From: Branchiostoma belcheri
Lineage: Eukaryota; Chordata; Leptocardii; Amphioxiformes; Branchiostomatidae
DNA length: 64,000 nt
Assembly: GCF_001625305.1 (NCBI RefSeq)
Contig: NW_017802869.1
Coordinates: forward strand, 341,854 to 405,853
Direction of reading: 5' to 3'
The translations under genes were made by a program, and so were the position numbers. Position 1 is the first letter of the stretch, and each line of letters starts with the position of its first letter. This document shows positions 1-13,300 of the stretch, piece after piece. The notes under the pieces were generated by a model that made no database searches, was not told where the DNA came from, and saw nothing but the letters and a program-made list of their open reading frames with translations.

Positions 1-663
1 TTAGAGCAGGGAGGAGGGGGTACTGGGCAGGGAGGGGGTGTCAGGGCAGACCCTGGTGTCCCAAACACGCCGGACCAACTACCCCACGGGTCTAGTTTGG
101 AGTCTTTAATGGAGAGGGAGGGAGAAATTCCTGATGAAGGTTTTGGGCTCCCGGTTAACAATGATGTTAATGGTGAATATGACCATATTTCCACGTTACC
201 AACTGCCTACATGTACAGCGCCAATGCCTGTTCAGCTGAAGCCAGCGTCCTAGGAGCACAGGGTGCTGAGGGTGTGACAAGTATAGCCATGGATGGGGAG
301 GGAGGGTCTAATGGTGAATATGACCATCTGTGTAGGTTAAACACTGCCTACATGTACAGTACTGGTTCAACTGAAGTAAGTGTCCTACATGCTCAGGGTG
401 CTGAAGGTGTGACTAGGATATCCATGAAAGGAGAGGGAGGGCCAATAGCTGACGCTCCAACGACTAGACCACAGGCAGGTGCCCATCATGTAGTCAGCAT
501 GGGTCCTGCACACAGTGGTAGAGGCTATGTAGAGAATTTTGAGATGGGCGTCATGCACTCTTCTGAAGCTGACGATCTTGGAGCTATCACCGGGAAGAAC
601 TGTAATGGTAGAAACGTTGGTCAAACAACATACAAAACGCCAGACCAGATTCCACAAGAATAG
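1..663 (+). CDS. IL17RD: IL17RD-like cytoplasmic tail, 3' exon (5' partial)
   Basis: The reading frame is open from base 1 to a TAG at 661-663, so this is the 3' part of a gene that begins outside the window. It is hydrophilic, with no membrane segment. Two tandem units of about 50 residues each contain NGEYDH, then TAYMYS, then a VLxAQGAEGVT block. The stretch GFGLPVNNDV followed by EASVLGAQG resembles the order in the cytoplasmic tail of human IL17RD (GLVLNDV then EAAVLGATG, recalled from memory). The next gene downstream carries an IL17RD-like ectodomain, and the one after is APPL, IL17RD's neighbour in human. That makes a membrane IL17RD orthologue, a SEFIR-containing modulator of IL-17 and FGF signalling, the best guess. 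The SEFIR domain itself is not in the window. The tyrosines in the repeats could be phosphorylation sites, but that is inference. Confidence 0.55.
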   Translation, partial: LEQGGGGTGQGGGVRADPGVPNTPDQLPHGSSLESLMEREGEIPDEGFGLPVNNDVNGEYDHISTLPTAYMYSANACSAEASVLGAQGAEGVTSIAMDGEGGSNGEYDHLCRLNTAYMYSTGSTEVSVLHAQGAEGVTRISMKGEGGPIADAPTTRPQAGAHHVVSMGPAHSGRGYVENFEMGVMHSSEADDLGAITGKNCNGRNVGQTTYKTPDQIPQE

Positions 664-1326
664 AACATGGAGTTTGATATGACAGCCCACAGGGAGGGCT
701 TAGCCTGCCAAGGGTTAAAGTACCCCGCCTCCCAAACTCACGACACGGGGTACCATTCCTCCCCGAATAACAGTGAACAGGTAGTCCGACCCAAATTCCC
801 TCCCCATCAGTTCAGACACTACCCGTATGCAGGCCATAGCCCAAGCTCCCAGAGACGCCCCCTCCCGGACGCAATGGCACAGCCCGGGCAGACACGCACG
901 TCACATGCAGACAGAGCACATGGGAGATTACATTTGGAAGCAGGGGAGCACAATACAGCCGGGCTGTGTCCGTCCCTCCAAGCAGACAGCAAGATAGAAG
1001 CTTCCTCGTCCATCGCCACGGGTTCAAACTTGCCCCTGACCATGTCTGCTAACTACCACCCACTGTCTCCGGCCGAAGCCCGTCCGGGCTCCCCACATCC
1101 ATCGGCCGGGCCCCGGTGGGGCTCAGCATATCCCCCGGCCGGCTCCCGCGCGCCCTCGGCAGGTCCCTCGGTCATGTTGCCTCCCGGTTACCCTCGGGCC
1201 GTGCCTCTCCCTCCGGCCGAAATACCGCCCCAGTCACCATCTCCTACCTCTAATAACGTTAACATTGAGGACATGTTGTCTCTATTAAACAGTCTCACAA
1301 CTCAGGTATATGGGCAGGGAAAATGA
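664..1326 (+). CDS. In-frame continuation of the IL17RD-like exon beyond a TAG
   Basis: Directly after the TAG at 661-663 the same frame stays open for 220 codons to a TGA at 1324-1326. An AATAAA follows eight bases later. The translation is rich in Pro, Ser and His (SPAEARPGSPHP, AGSRAPSAGPSV) and ends with an amphipathic stretch, NIEDMLSLLNSL. It looks like a disordered cytoplasmic tail rather than random sequence. It may be the true C-terminus with a nonsense allele or sequencing error at 661, a readthrough extension, or 3' UTR that happens to be open. The ATG at 667 is unlikely to be an independent start. No domain was recognised. Confidence 0.4.
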   Translation, partial: NMEFDMTAHREGLACQGLKYPASQTHDTGYHSSPNNSEQVVRPKFPPHQFRHYPYAGHSPSSQRRPLPDAMAQPGQTRTSHADRAHGRLHLEAGEHNTAGLCPSLQADSKIEASSSIATGSNLPLTMSANYHPLSPAEARPGSPHPSAGPRWGSAYPPAGSRAPSAGPSVMLPPGYPRAVPLPPAEIPPQSPSPTSNNVNIEDMLSLLNSLTTQVYGQGK

Positions 1327-1331
1327 CGGGC

Positions 1332-1337
1332 AATAAA
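1332..1337 (+). terminator. Polyadenylation signal AATAAA (IL17RD-like gene)
   Basis: AATAAA lies eight bases after the TGA that closes the extended frame. A second AATAAA is at 2033-2038. The nearer one would make a very short 3' UTR for the extended frame, or about 670 bases for the frame ending at 663. Confidence 0.45.
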
Positions 1338-2164
1338 TACTATAGATAAACCAGCCTTGAGGGAGCTAAATATTTGACATGGGGAATATAAAGTCGGTAA
1401 GGTAGTCCTTAGCGCAAGCTTCAAATACTATGCATTAGCTCCATGTAACGGTTGTATTATAGTGTTGAATGAGGTTTTCAAACCTAGCAGTATGTTTGTT
1501 AAACATTTTTGAGCAAAGCCATGATGATGCTGATATATTTGAGAAGATTCTTGTCAAACTGTCCGAGCCGATATCATGACATTTGCTTTGTTACTGTTCA
1601 AATTTGGTATAAATTCACTTTTATTTGTGTTGACGTACTCGTCATTAAACAATACAGAGGTGTTTTTACGTGTTTCTTTACTATCTGATGGTCAATGGAT
1701 TGTTGTACTTTACTTGACTTGACTTACTTGACTTAAGTCGGGTGCCACTCTTCCTCTGCCACCCGAACCACAATGGCTGCCCAGTAGTCTCTGTCCTCCA
1801 TCACCTTCCCCATGTCTTCGGCTTAAATGAGCATTACCGTGATATTTCAGAGCCAAAGAATCATTGTTAACCATATGTGATATGGAATCTGTCAGTGTTA
1901 TGTGAATTACGGTTGAATTGCTGTATATATAATCTTGAATTGCTATATGTATAATCGGAATCAAGCCATTGCCTTCCTTGCTATGTGTGGCCAGTAGTAC
2001 ACTGTAGTTTCACTGCCTTTGCCGAAATGTGCAATAAAAAATTATGAAAAAAATATGAACGTGTAATTTTTCTGTCTGTAGATATAAGTCGAGATGAATA
2101 CGCCCATGAAAAGATTAAGATTTTTTAAATTTTGTATTTAAGGGGAGAGAGTAAAGGCATCGTT

Positions 2165-2330
2165 GAAGTGACACTGAAGAGTTCTCAGAAAGGCAGGTTT
2201 ATAAGTACGAACTTGTCTTCACTTATTTGAATATCAATCAATAATATAAACCTGCTTTTCTGACAACTCTCCAGTGTCACTGACGAAAGGTAGTGGATGC
2301 TACCTGAAACGTCTGACCGTTTCTAAAATT
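2165..2330 (+). repeat. Foldback element with hammerhead-like core (class B)
   Basis: An inverted repeat pairs the stretch from AGTGACACTG (about 2166) with CAGTGTCACT (about 2272). Directly after it, at 2280-2309, comes CTGACGA, then a stem AGGTAG/CTACCT, then GAAA. Related copies lie at 38696-38726 (minus) and 58396-58425. Confidence 0.5.
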
Positions 2331-2944
2331 CGAGAGCAGTTGTTTGTTGGGTTAGATGATATTAAAGTATACACTACACATTTGCTTTGCATATTTTACC
2401 TTTCTAGTTCGCCTAGTATCGCATATCAGGTATCAACAAGTTCGTGACCGGAAGGGCGTCAACATTGTAATATCCCCCCCCCCCATGACTCCCCCTCTTC
2501 TGAGAAGTCGTAACAGTACGTACTGTCGCTACCACGTATCTACTACTCGTTTCACACTGGGATAAACACAGGAGGGGCTACTGAGAAACCTCAGCGGCAG
2601 TAAGTTAAACATAGGTAGGGATACTGAGTAGGCCTCATTAAGTTACACAAAGGCAGGGCTACTGAGAAAGCTTTATTGGGAAGTTCTCTATTACTCAGAT
2701 TTCACATATCATATATTGATCAGTCATCAATAAATGTCAAATTTTACGGACCAACGTCAGGTATTTGATAATAGTCCTTGATAATAATAGCCCTTGATAA
2801 TAGTGCAGTATGTAAGAACATGTGGAGTTCAATGGGGCTGATTTCTTGTTGGAAATACAGAATGGACCAAACCCATCGTCTACTGAGGCAGTGGGAGGCT
2901 GTCGTATCCATGACCAGAACCGTGCTTTATACGAGCAGCAGCAT

Positions 2945-3235
2945 GCTCATGTACGATGATCGTTTCCAGAACCATGCGTATCCAGAAGTATGCCTCAGGC
3001 AAATCTAGGTTATTGGATGCGCGGAGACTATCCAGAATCATGCCTGATTCTAACATTAACTCAATCAGGCATAGAACTAGACAGGCACGGTTCCGAATAC
3101 TCCACGCGTATCCAAAACCGTGCCTGGGGCAAATGATTATGTACGTTCTTGGATACTATCCAGAGCTGTGCCTGATCCTAACCCTAATCCATTCAGTCAT
3201 AGAACTAACTAAATAGGCACAATTCTGGATACATT
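2945..3235. repeat. Dispersed foldback of the TATCCAGAACCGTG family
   Basis: It contains several short copies of TATCCAGAACCATG or its complement CACGGTTCTGGATA, separated by GGCATAGAACTAGA-like and CCTAACCCTAA-like spacers. The same arrangement recurs at more than ten places in the window. Confidence 0.6.
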
Positions 3236-5071
3236 AGATGCCGATGAAAAACGCTCGGTACCGAATACAGCCAGTAGAAGACGCCCTACAGGTGAAAGAC
3301 CGTACGGCTGAGGACCATCCGTCCTGACGGACGTTGAACCACAAAATGAAGAAGTTCCGCCTGTCACTTAAACCGTAGTACCTCCTTTAGAGATAATAAG
3401 ATGTCACTTCTTTGTGTACCGCTAATTAAGCGTAACGTAGAGGAACCTTTCCTGCATTAAGCTATATTTGGGGAAATCCCAGGAATAGCCCAACACGGCA
3501 ACAAGGTTAGGCCGTACTGATGTGGATATATGGATGACATCCCCTGGGCACACCAAAACTGATGGGATCGTGCGAAAAAAGAATTGGGCAAAAAAGTTGC
3601 CTTCATTATAGATTCTAAGTGGTCAGGAAGATGACGAAATTAATAAATGCCTTTGATTTTGTTCTCTCAAACCTTCTTTGACTTTGGAAGACTTGGTGGT
3701 GCAAGCAATGGGTAATTCGAGCCTTGCGCCTCTTTCTCTTGCATCTTCCCCTTTTCCTGTCGACCTTTGTCATGCTTGAATCTGCCTAAAGAAGTAGGAT
3801 GGTCGCAAACCTTTTTCGGAAATGGACAAAAATTGATGCGCGTGGATGTCATCCATATGATAAAGATAATGTGGCCTTATAAACAAGAGGAAACAATGTA
3901 TAATACATCTTTGTAGTTTTGCACTGATTATAGCTGTTTCACATGCATGCTTCTTGTTCTTTCCCTATTTTCTAGCTACCTGTACCAGAATGATCCAGCC
4001 TTCAAGGTTTACTAGTACCATATATAGTACAACGCTGCCACAAATAAACAGATTTCCCAGAATATCTGTTACTAATAGGTTGATGAGGTTTTTTCTCGAT
4101 CAGCAATATTTGACGAGGTCACTGCTAAATTTCTTCACAGAATTAACAGTTAAAAAAAAAAGCATTCTTGAACAGTCACGAAGGAGTGTGTGGTTTCGCA
4201 CGTACGTCGTTTTTAAGCTGAAATAAAGAACAGTTAACAGGTAGTCTTATCACTAAGGGGAAGGTTTCCTCGGAAATTGACTTCCTCCTTAGGTAAATTG
4301 TCTTAATCATATACATCCAAATGACGGGTGGGAACAAAAAATATTGAGCACATAAAGCTTAAAGATCATAGCATGGCAACCCGCTGTATACCAATAAAGA
4401 CACGGTTCTGTGTATAGTTAATTAGTGGGTTCCACTTACCGCAGGTTTACAGAGCTGTGTGGCACATGACTGTCAGACCGTTTGTCGATACCCCTTTTCG
4501 TTGGCCAACCTGTAGTTCAATATCAATAGTTTATATATCAAATTTTATCTTTCTTGTTGGCACGACCACCCACCCACAGTTTCTACGTAGTTTCAGATGA
4601 ATCATATGTTCATAAGGCGAGCCAGCCGGCAAGCACACATGATACTCCAGCAAACCAACCACCATCTGGTAGTTCAATGTACCACCCACACACAGTTTCT
4701 ACTTACCAATGAATCATATAATTTTATGTATAATCCGGGAGGCGTACGCAGGACACACCCTCCCATTTCAAATTCGACGTTTGCAAACCAACAATAAGAT
4801 GAAGTTTAACATCTGGACTCGTGATTTTAACAAAATATGATCTCACACTCTCACATGCTGGCACGGAAACGGTATGTTACATAATGATAGAAACCATGCC
4901 ATTGACAAGAGTGACGATGCACTTTAAGCTATACAGAGGAGATAGCGCGTCCGAAATTCTCCAAATCCTTTTCTTTTTTTTACGTCGAAAAGGAACTGAG
5001 GAACTGACGTAACGCCTTCTCGGGATTGCCCCGCAAAAAATTTTAGGTTTTTTTTGCGGAACCGAACTGAG

Positions 5072-5078
5072 TATAAAA
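5072..5078 (+). promoter_or_regulatory. TATA box of the secreted receptor-like gene
   Basis: TATAAAA lies 38-44 bases upstream of the ATG at 5116. Transcription would start near 5100, leaving a very short 5' UTR. There is no experimental support. Confidence 0.55.
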
Positions 5079-5115
5079 AGAAGCCAGTGGTATTCCCCGT
5101 CCTGTACACCGCAAG

Positions 5116-7340
5116 ATGTTGGTTCTACTGCTGCTCGTTCAGTACCCTGCCTGGGTCCAGGCCCGGGATTCCCGCCATGATTCCCGCCAGGAATTCTGCC
5201 AGGCGACCTGCTCACGGGTGAGTTTATATCAGCCACAGTAGCACTTCGGCAGGAAACGCGACTATCAATTCCTCTTGCACGAGGTTTATTTTTAAACTAG
5301 CTCCATCGAGAACTGATAGTGTCACTTCCCCTGACAGCTGAAATATTCCGAGAACTGGGTCTAAAATACCTGGAAGTGGTTCGTATATAGAACCATAACG
5401 ATAATGTTGTTAAGACATGGTGTTGTGACGGATGAAGGAAGGAAGACCTACTAGCTGTTTTTAGAAAGAAATACGACAAGCAATGCATAGCTAGTAGTAA
5501 TCTTCCAATATTACACTAGCTGAGACGCTAGTAGCTTAATCTCCAAGCAGATCATCTGGTGGCCGCAAATTGGACACGCAGTATCTATTGGCCACTTGGA
5601 TACTGTCTGGCGAATGGATAATGTCTGGCCAATTTGATACTGTCTTTTGCGACCACCGAAACATCTGCTTGGAGATCAAGCTACTAGTGTCTCACCTAAA
5701 ATGAATGATTAAACGCCTCTGTATAGCTGTTGGTATTTCTTGCAAGATTTCAAAAGGCACCACCTTATCCATGGCCCAGAAAAAAAATCAAGGACGAACA
5801 CATAGCCAGTATTACATGCTGCAGGACAAATTACATGATCTATGATCTTCACCGGTTTTACTCTCTGTTTGCTCACAACATAGTTGTCATTTCAAATGCG
5901 GACATAAAGCCTAATGTCCAAGCAGATTCCAAGACTTGATGTTGGCCACGTGCAGCGGACGACGGTTACAGGCGGTCAACATCAAGTCCCCTTGCCCCAC
6001 CGAATCTGCTTGGAGATTAGCAAAGCTTGTGGCTCGGTGTATGAGGGCGCGTCAGGCTAAAGCCTCAAGCGGCAAACCTTTGCACAAAAAAGAACCCAGT
6101 GGAGAAGAGTAGGGGTGACCCGGTGTGGTTGGCTATGAATGCGAGCTGTAGGAAAGCTGCATTGCAGTGGTAGCTACTTAAAAAAAAGCATCATGCTTTA
6201 TCTCAGTTGAGAATGACTGCCTTGCCTTTACCATAGTAATAATTCTCAATTAGACTGCCAGCCTGCCTATATGCACAGGCCAGGACTAATCCCATGCCAA
6301 TATACCTGTATAACCTGTACTTTTTACTAAATTTCTGTACTATACCCCAGCCTGATGCTGACAGAATCTGTGGGCTGGGACTAGCAGGAAACTGTACGGA
6401 TGTGTGTCTCGGCTACCCTTCCTCAGGAGGTGAGACAACTTCAGAGTCTTATATTCTACTTATCCAGTTTCTTGAACTGTGCCTTTGCAAGATAATGATA
6501 AATTGATAATGTTAGAACTTAGATAAACCTGATCTAACATCCGTTAGTGGACGAGTTTTGGAATAAGTCATCATTGCCATATTGCTATTATGATCACATT
6601 CTTCCTTTCGACCATATCAATATTAGAGGTATAAATGGGCATAACGTTCCTGTCTTTCGTTAGGAGAGCTGTTTCAGAGTTATAAACATGTAATCTATTT
6701 GATACGGTCTAAACATGTTATGACGGTAGGCAGCTGTTCATATGTGACTTGATACTCTCTATACCTAGAACGAACTGTTTACATCTGATGACCATGGTTT
6801 AAAAATCACCTGTGTTGGTAGGCATCATTCTGTAACAGTTTTTCCAACTCAAGACTTGTGTTTGAAATTACAGTCCAAACCTGTTTCTGGTCTGGTGACC
6901 ATGGTTGTGGCTGACCATGGTAATTATGCTATCCAGAGCCGTGGCTATCCTATTTAGTCCTATGTGTAAATTAGGGTTAGGATCAGGTACGATTCTGGAT
7001 AGTCTCGGCATAGGTGTATCCAAGAAAGGAGATTTGCCCCAGGCATGGTTCTGGATACGCGTGGACTATCCAGAACCATGTCTGAACATGGCCTTGAATA
7101 AAAAAAACGGTTTGGAATACAACAACTCCATATAAAGAGACTATTCCACACCTGATGACCAATGGTATTGGGATTTTCCAGACTGCACGGCATGGCCGTT
7201 TGACATGTTGCCTGAGTACGAGTCTGTTCCCGGCCCGAGGAACCTGCAGGTCACCCCGGCAGCCGGCAGCTCGGGCGGGAGGGACGCCGTCAACATCACC
7301 TGGCAGCCGAGTGGAGACGGTACGGCACACACACTCACCT

Positions 7341-7394
<54 letters not shown>

Positions 7395-10300
7395 ACATAT
7401 GAGGTTAGCAAACTGAATATTTAGGCTACCACACTTCTGCTGACAGCTACAGGATCACTCTAGTTAGAACAGTGAAAATTTCAGTTCTGCCCAAGAAGAC
7501 CATTCCGGGGACTGATAAAATCTGGTCTATGTGGATAGGTGGTCACTATACTGCAAGTTTTCTGTTCTGTTCTTCGGCCATCAGATGTCTGAAAGGCTTC
7601 ACGGTTCTGGAGGTTGATCATGATATTTCCTATATAACGTTTCTGATGACAAGCACATCGTAGCTGTACATGTAGTTTTCTTTCTCTGCTCTTTTCCCAT
7701 CCTCAACTGAGGTGAAGCATGATACATGTTCAAGTATTTAACCTGTACCTGTTATCTGTTCTTCAGCCATCCGATGTCTGAAGGGCTTCACGGTCCATGT
7801 TGTGGAGATGAGTTCAGCCTCCTCCTCAATCTGTCATCAGGTCATCCTGGGCTTCAACATCACTCTCAAACACGAGGATAACCAGGTGGGTGGGCATCAT
7901 TTCTAAAATGGGTGGCCTTTAAGTACCAGAGTTATCAACCAAGGATTGAGGTGTTCAAAAACTCATTCTTTCCTAGAACTATCGCCTTAGGGTGGTTATA
8001 CCGGTTATATAGATACAGATACAGATTTCACACCGGCTGAGATAACAAAAAAAAAAAAAACTTTGGCCCTTTTCCCACTAGGAAATGAATGAATTTGCTT
8101 TGATATGGCTTCGATTCTGATCAAAATGTATTTATTTGGCTCAATGCAGACAATTCTATCGTAGTGGGAAAAGGGGCAAAGTTTTTCTTTACTGTACAAC
8201 ATTTTACCAGGTGCAACCTTTTCCATTTAGAATGGGCTTTTGCAATCATTTCAATGGTACAATTTCTGTCATTGATGCATTTTTCCGACATTGCCCTATA
8301 TGTGCAATGGGTGGGTTGTCGCATATCAATATGTACTTAAATTTGCTATTTGAATCCATTGATAGAAGATAGACGCGTACATTCCCTTCTGTTATATGGT
8401 ACCTCCTCTCTTATTTGACTGATTGGCTGATCCGCAAAAGTTCAGTGGACTTCAAGAAATTGCACATAAAGCTTAACCACATACACAACCTTGCAGTTGA
8501 CATACGAACAGAGAAGTCATTAACCACTTGTGTGATAAGAAATGTGAATACTAAAGGTTGTTTACGTTATCAATGTCTACAGTCTACACAACATGCATAT
8601 AGTATGTTTGCCAATTCTACAATAAACACATCACTACGTACGCAGCTTATCTACGACATGTAAAATGATTAACTTGGTGCGGTTAAGTTCTTGACCATAA
8701 AAGGTATGGGAACTTAGTCAAGGGTTTGCTAAGTCAAAATCACCTATACAGTAGAGAGATTCTGGCACGGTATTGGAAGGCAGAGCCCACCCTCCCACTG
8801 CCTTTTACCTCCCCAACCGAAGTCAGGTACCCATTTTACACCTGGATGGAGTGAGACAAGACATGTGACGTTTAGTGACGAATGTCAGGGATCGAATACT
8901 CTGGACTTGACTCTTGGCAATTCGACCCCACGCTTGGACAATGAAGCAAATGTCAGCAATGTGACGTTAAAATCACGGATGGGTGGACTCGAAGCAGAAC
9001 AGCTACCTAAGACAACAACAAATGTTGTTTTCGCCAGGGGGGCAGTTATTGAACACAGAGGAACAGGAAGCGGACCTTCAGGAATCCAGAAAGCCAATAC
9101 ACGCATAAAAACTGCCCCTAAGGAGATTCCTGTTCTGCCGTCCTTTGTTGGAGTTATTCTCGGACTGGTTGCTATGCGCTGTGTTTGGTTCCTGTTATGG
9201 ATATGGTGGGGCAGGAGTAGCCTCTACCTGGCTCTAGCCTCTACCAGAGTCTAGCCTCTTGCAGTCTTCTCAGGTTGAGCAATTCCATAGCCTCAGAGTA
9301 CCAGGTACCAATTTTGTACCTCCTACCTCCTCTGGAATACTAGTCTATCTGGCCAATTTCTACTACTTTTCTACTACCCTAGACACAGTGGATTAACAAC
9401 CCACTGCCCTTACGGCCCCAGCAAGGCTACGGGAGCCGGACTAACTTTACCCTTTAGCTGACACATGACTGTTTCCCACAGAGGCAGTTCAGCCATGTGG
9501 TGCGCGGCCTCAGCCCGGACACCAGTTACGGCATCATCGTCCGGTCTCAATCCTCTCTTTCCACCACCTATACGGCCCAAGCAAGCCTATGGGACTAACT
9601 TTACCCTTTAGCTGACACATGACTGTTTCCTACAGAGGCAGTTTAGCCACGTGGTGCGGAGCCTGAGCCCGGACACCAGTTACGGCATCACCGTAGTGCT
9701 GTGGGACTCTCTCACTCTCTCTCTTCCCTAGCTTAGTCAGACATTGGGGCAGCTATGTACCTACGTTTTACTAATTGATATGACCATGATTTGACGTACG
9801 GATATCTCCCACAGGGGCAGTTTAGCCACGTGGTGCGCGGCCTGAGCCCGGACACCAGTTACGGCATCACCGTCCGGTCTCTCCCCTCCCGCCGGCCCAG
9901 TCACGGGGATGACGACAGCGTGCTCATCCATAAGTACAGGACAAGGCGTGAGTCCTTCAGAACAATCCTCAAGCAATCTTCAAGTTAAGCAGATCCTACT
10001 GTGGCAATGCAGTATCTATTGGCCAAAGGCATGTCCAGTAGCCACCGAAACCAATGGGACAATGGATACTGCCTTGATACCGTACATGTATGATCTGCTG
10101 GGAGTTTATTCTCAATCTGAACTTTTGAATTGTGAGTCAGTAGAAAGATTCTCATTGTAATCCCCAAGCAGATTCTACTGTCGTAATGCAGTATCTATTG
10201 ACCAAAAGGGTGTCCATTTTCCCACGGCCACTCCTCTGGCCAATGGATACTGCCTTGCAACCGTATGACCTGCTTGGAGATTATTCAAGCTGATCTTTAC

Positions 10301-13300
10301 GTTGTGAGTTCTAGTCTAACCTTTCACGATCAAGAAGCAAGTCTGATGTAGCAGGATGAAAAACTGATGTAGCAGGACTCAACTTTCCAACCGTGTCTAT
10401 TTAGTTCTATAACTGAAAGGGTTAGGGTTAGGACAAGGCACGGTTCTGGATAGTCTCTGCGTATCCAAGAACATAGATCTGCCCCAGACACGGTTGTGGA
10501 TACACGTGGACTATGCCTGAGCCAGAAAGCATGGTTCTGAATAAAGCATGGTTCTGAATAAAGCAGGGTTCTAGATACAACTTACTGGTGCCGTGTTTGC
10601 TATATTCCAGCCTGTGAGAGCATACCGGGGTGTAAGACCAGACCCAGTCCGTCCCGGTGGCACCCGCCCCAGCCTGTGGTGACGTCAGTGGGCCGGAGTG
10701 TCGTCATCAGGGCCAGGACAGCCCGCCAGTTCAACATCCGGTCCTACAGTCTGTACCTGGGGAGACCCACGGGAAGCGAGCCGTATCCGGACATCATCGG
10801 TGTGACACAGAAACACCTGGTAAGGACATCTATACGCTTTTATATAGTAGAGTGGATTCATTCACCCAGAGGGTTCTAGTTTAGCCGACTTGCTTTTGGG
10901 CACGGTTTGGAAGTCTGTACCTGGGAAGACCCACCGGAACATCATTAGTATGACACAGAAACACCTGGTAAGGGCTTCAGCAATTCTTATAATGCAGTAG
11001 ATTGAATTCATTCACTCAGAGGGTTCTACTTTGGCCGAATTGCATTTGGGCACGATGTCGAGGTGTGAGGTGCACAGATATAAACAATTGTATCTAATAG
11101 TATACTCTTATCTTTATCACCAATGCAAAGTTTGGTGGTGCAATTTTGACCCATTCATTATGTGTGAGGCTTATTTTGCCAAACCTTTTTTAGTTGTGAT
11201 TGGATGACGAGGTTGCGGTAATGATGTTGAATCTGAAATTGCTTTCTTGTCTTTTCCTCAGTCCCTTAAGGAGAGCAGTAAGAAATACTTCCAACACACC
11301 TTCCACGACATTCCACCTGGGCAGTACACCTTACAGGTGAGAACATCTCGTCCTTAACATCTTACGTCCTGTGTACAGAAAGTCCAAATTGACGTCACGA
11401 AAAGGAATCTCTGTTTGTATTTTGTTTGGGGAGATATGATTTCTTCGACTAACCTTCAAACTAAGTCTTATTGTGCAAATTTGATAATCATGTACCCCCG
11501 GTTCTGTTGATACAGTACAGTGTGGATGCCAGAGATCCCTTCAGGAGTTACCCGGTACATTTTACTGTGACAGGTAAGATATATCCTGTAACACGACAGG
11601 TAAGATATACTTAGTATCCCATAACGTTAACACGACAGATAAGATATACCTGCATCCTATAACTATTCTTCTGCTGTGACCTGTACCCAGTGGGTATATG
11701 CGTACAATAAAGGTCTTTCTTCATTCATTATAACACGACAGGTAAGATATACCTGCATCCTATGACACATGTTTGATACAGCAGAACGTCTTAATTATAA
11801 TAATAACCTCCAGCCTGCTATGGGTAGTGGGTTAGACTGCAGGTTAACTATTGTCATGAAGATATCTGTCACCTGATACATGAAATGATGAATTTGCTGC
11901 CTCCTAAACAAAAAAAAAATGAAACTACTGCATTTTACGGTACTCCAAGCTTCGAAACATTATACAATTCATTCATAACATCAAAAATATTATACAATGT
12001 CCATTCCAGACTGGGTCCCTGATGACGTCATTGTACACCAGACCGCTCGGAACGTGACGGTTGAGTTTGAAGGCCCGACCCGGAAGTACAACCTGTCTAC
12101 ATGTGACGTCACTCTCACCAGGAAATCCTACCCTGAACGGTCATGGACACGGAGAGTAAGTACTCTACTATACTTGTATCCAGAACCGTGCTTTATCCAG
12201 AACCATACTTTATCCAGAACCGTACTTTATCCAGAATCATGCTCAGGCACCGTACCCAAACCATGTTTGGTCATTTTGTTTTCATTTGATATTTTGACGA
12301 TTTCTAGAATCTCTCGAAGCAAGTCTGTCTTATTCTAAATTTAATTGTAAATCTGTCATTTGATATTTAATAATAACGTTATATATTTTGTAGGTCGTCT
12401 TGGAGGCAAACGTTTTGGTTGTCTTCGCGAACATGAAGCCAGACATATATGTCGCCAAGGTATGCGTGTCATTCTTGGTCTATTTGTCGTCGCAGACGGC
12501 TGTTACTATGGCATTGTAATAGGTGCTGTAGCAGACACCATGTGGTATTTGGGGGTACATTATGTAGCAAGTGGCATGGCAGGACAGAGTTGAAGGGGCT
12601 GGTCACCATATGTGTATTTAAGTAAGAATAAACAGAGCAGTAGTTTGCTAGGCTAAATAATGTGAAGGTAAACATGATGCATTTGCTTACCTGGTCAACA
12701 GAGAGCACATTGCACATTTTTCCGTTCCATTCTACAGGTATCCTCTCCGTTTCCAGAAGCTTTTCCTGTCAAAGAAAAGATGATCGAAGTTACAGGTTAG
12801 TCGCAGAGGTTACAAACTTACGACTGACGAAATTGTTTACAATTTGCAAGCTTCTGACCCAAAGTGTTTGGCTGAACACGAGAGCAGTAGTGAAGCCGCG
12901 TTGCATCGTGCTTCGTCTTACTGAGTCTGCCTACGCCGACCCACTGGTAATGGCAACATTATTGCAAGTATCATTGCCAATAAATGAAAATATTTTACGC
13001 TTATCTTTTACTATAGACTGGATCCCAAGAAAACAGGATATTCAAGTCAAAATAAAGACCGTTAACGTGAGGGTAGGCCGTGGCCGTTCTGGGGGCCGTT
13101 CGAAAGGTCGGTCCAGCAAAGGCCGGTCTAGTAGCGGGTTCCATGGCCATGCCAGCCACCCGGGCGGCAAGAGCAGCAAGCGGAGGCGGCAGGAGACGCG
13201 GGTTCGGGTGACGTTCCCCCGGCCGGAGCCGCGGCAGCAGTACGACTACAGCGGCGGGTTCTACCTGTTCCACGGCAAGGACCCGTCAAGTCTGGAAAGG

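Larger units (their letters stand above)
1340..5070. other. Intergenic spacer between the IL17RD-like gene and the secreted receptor-like gene
   Basis: AT-rich DNA with no ORF I can support as a gene. It contains a foldback with a hammerhead-like core (2165-2330), a TATCCAGAACC-type foldback (2945-3235) and otherwise unremarkable sequence. Confidence 0.6.

Noticed and set aside
1710-1964. Small minus-strand ORF in the first spacer
   Set aside because: No recognisable domain, splice context or neighbour support.
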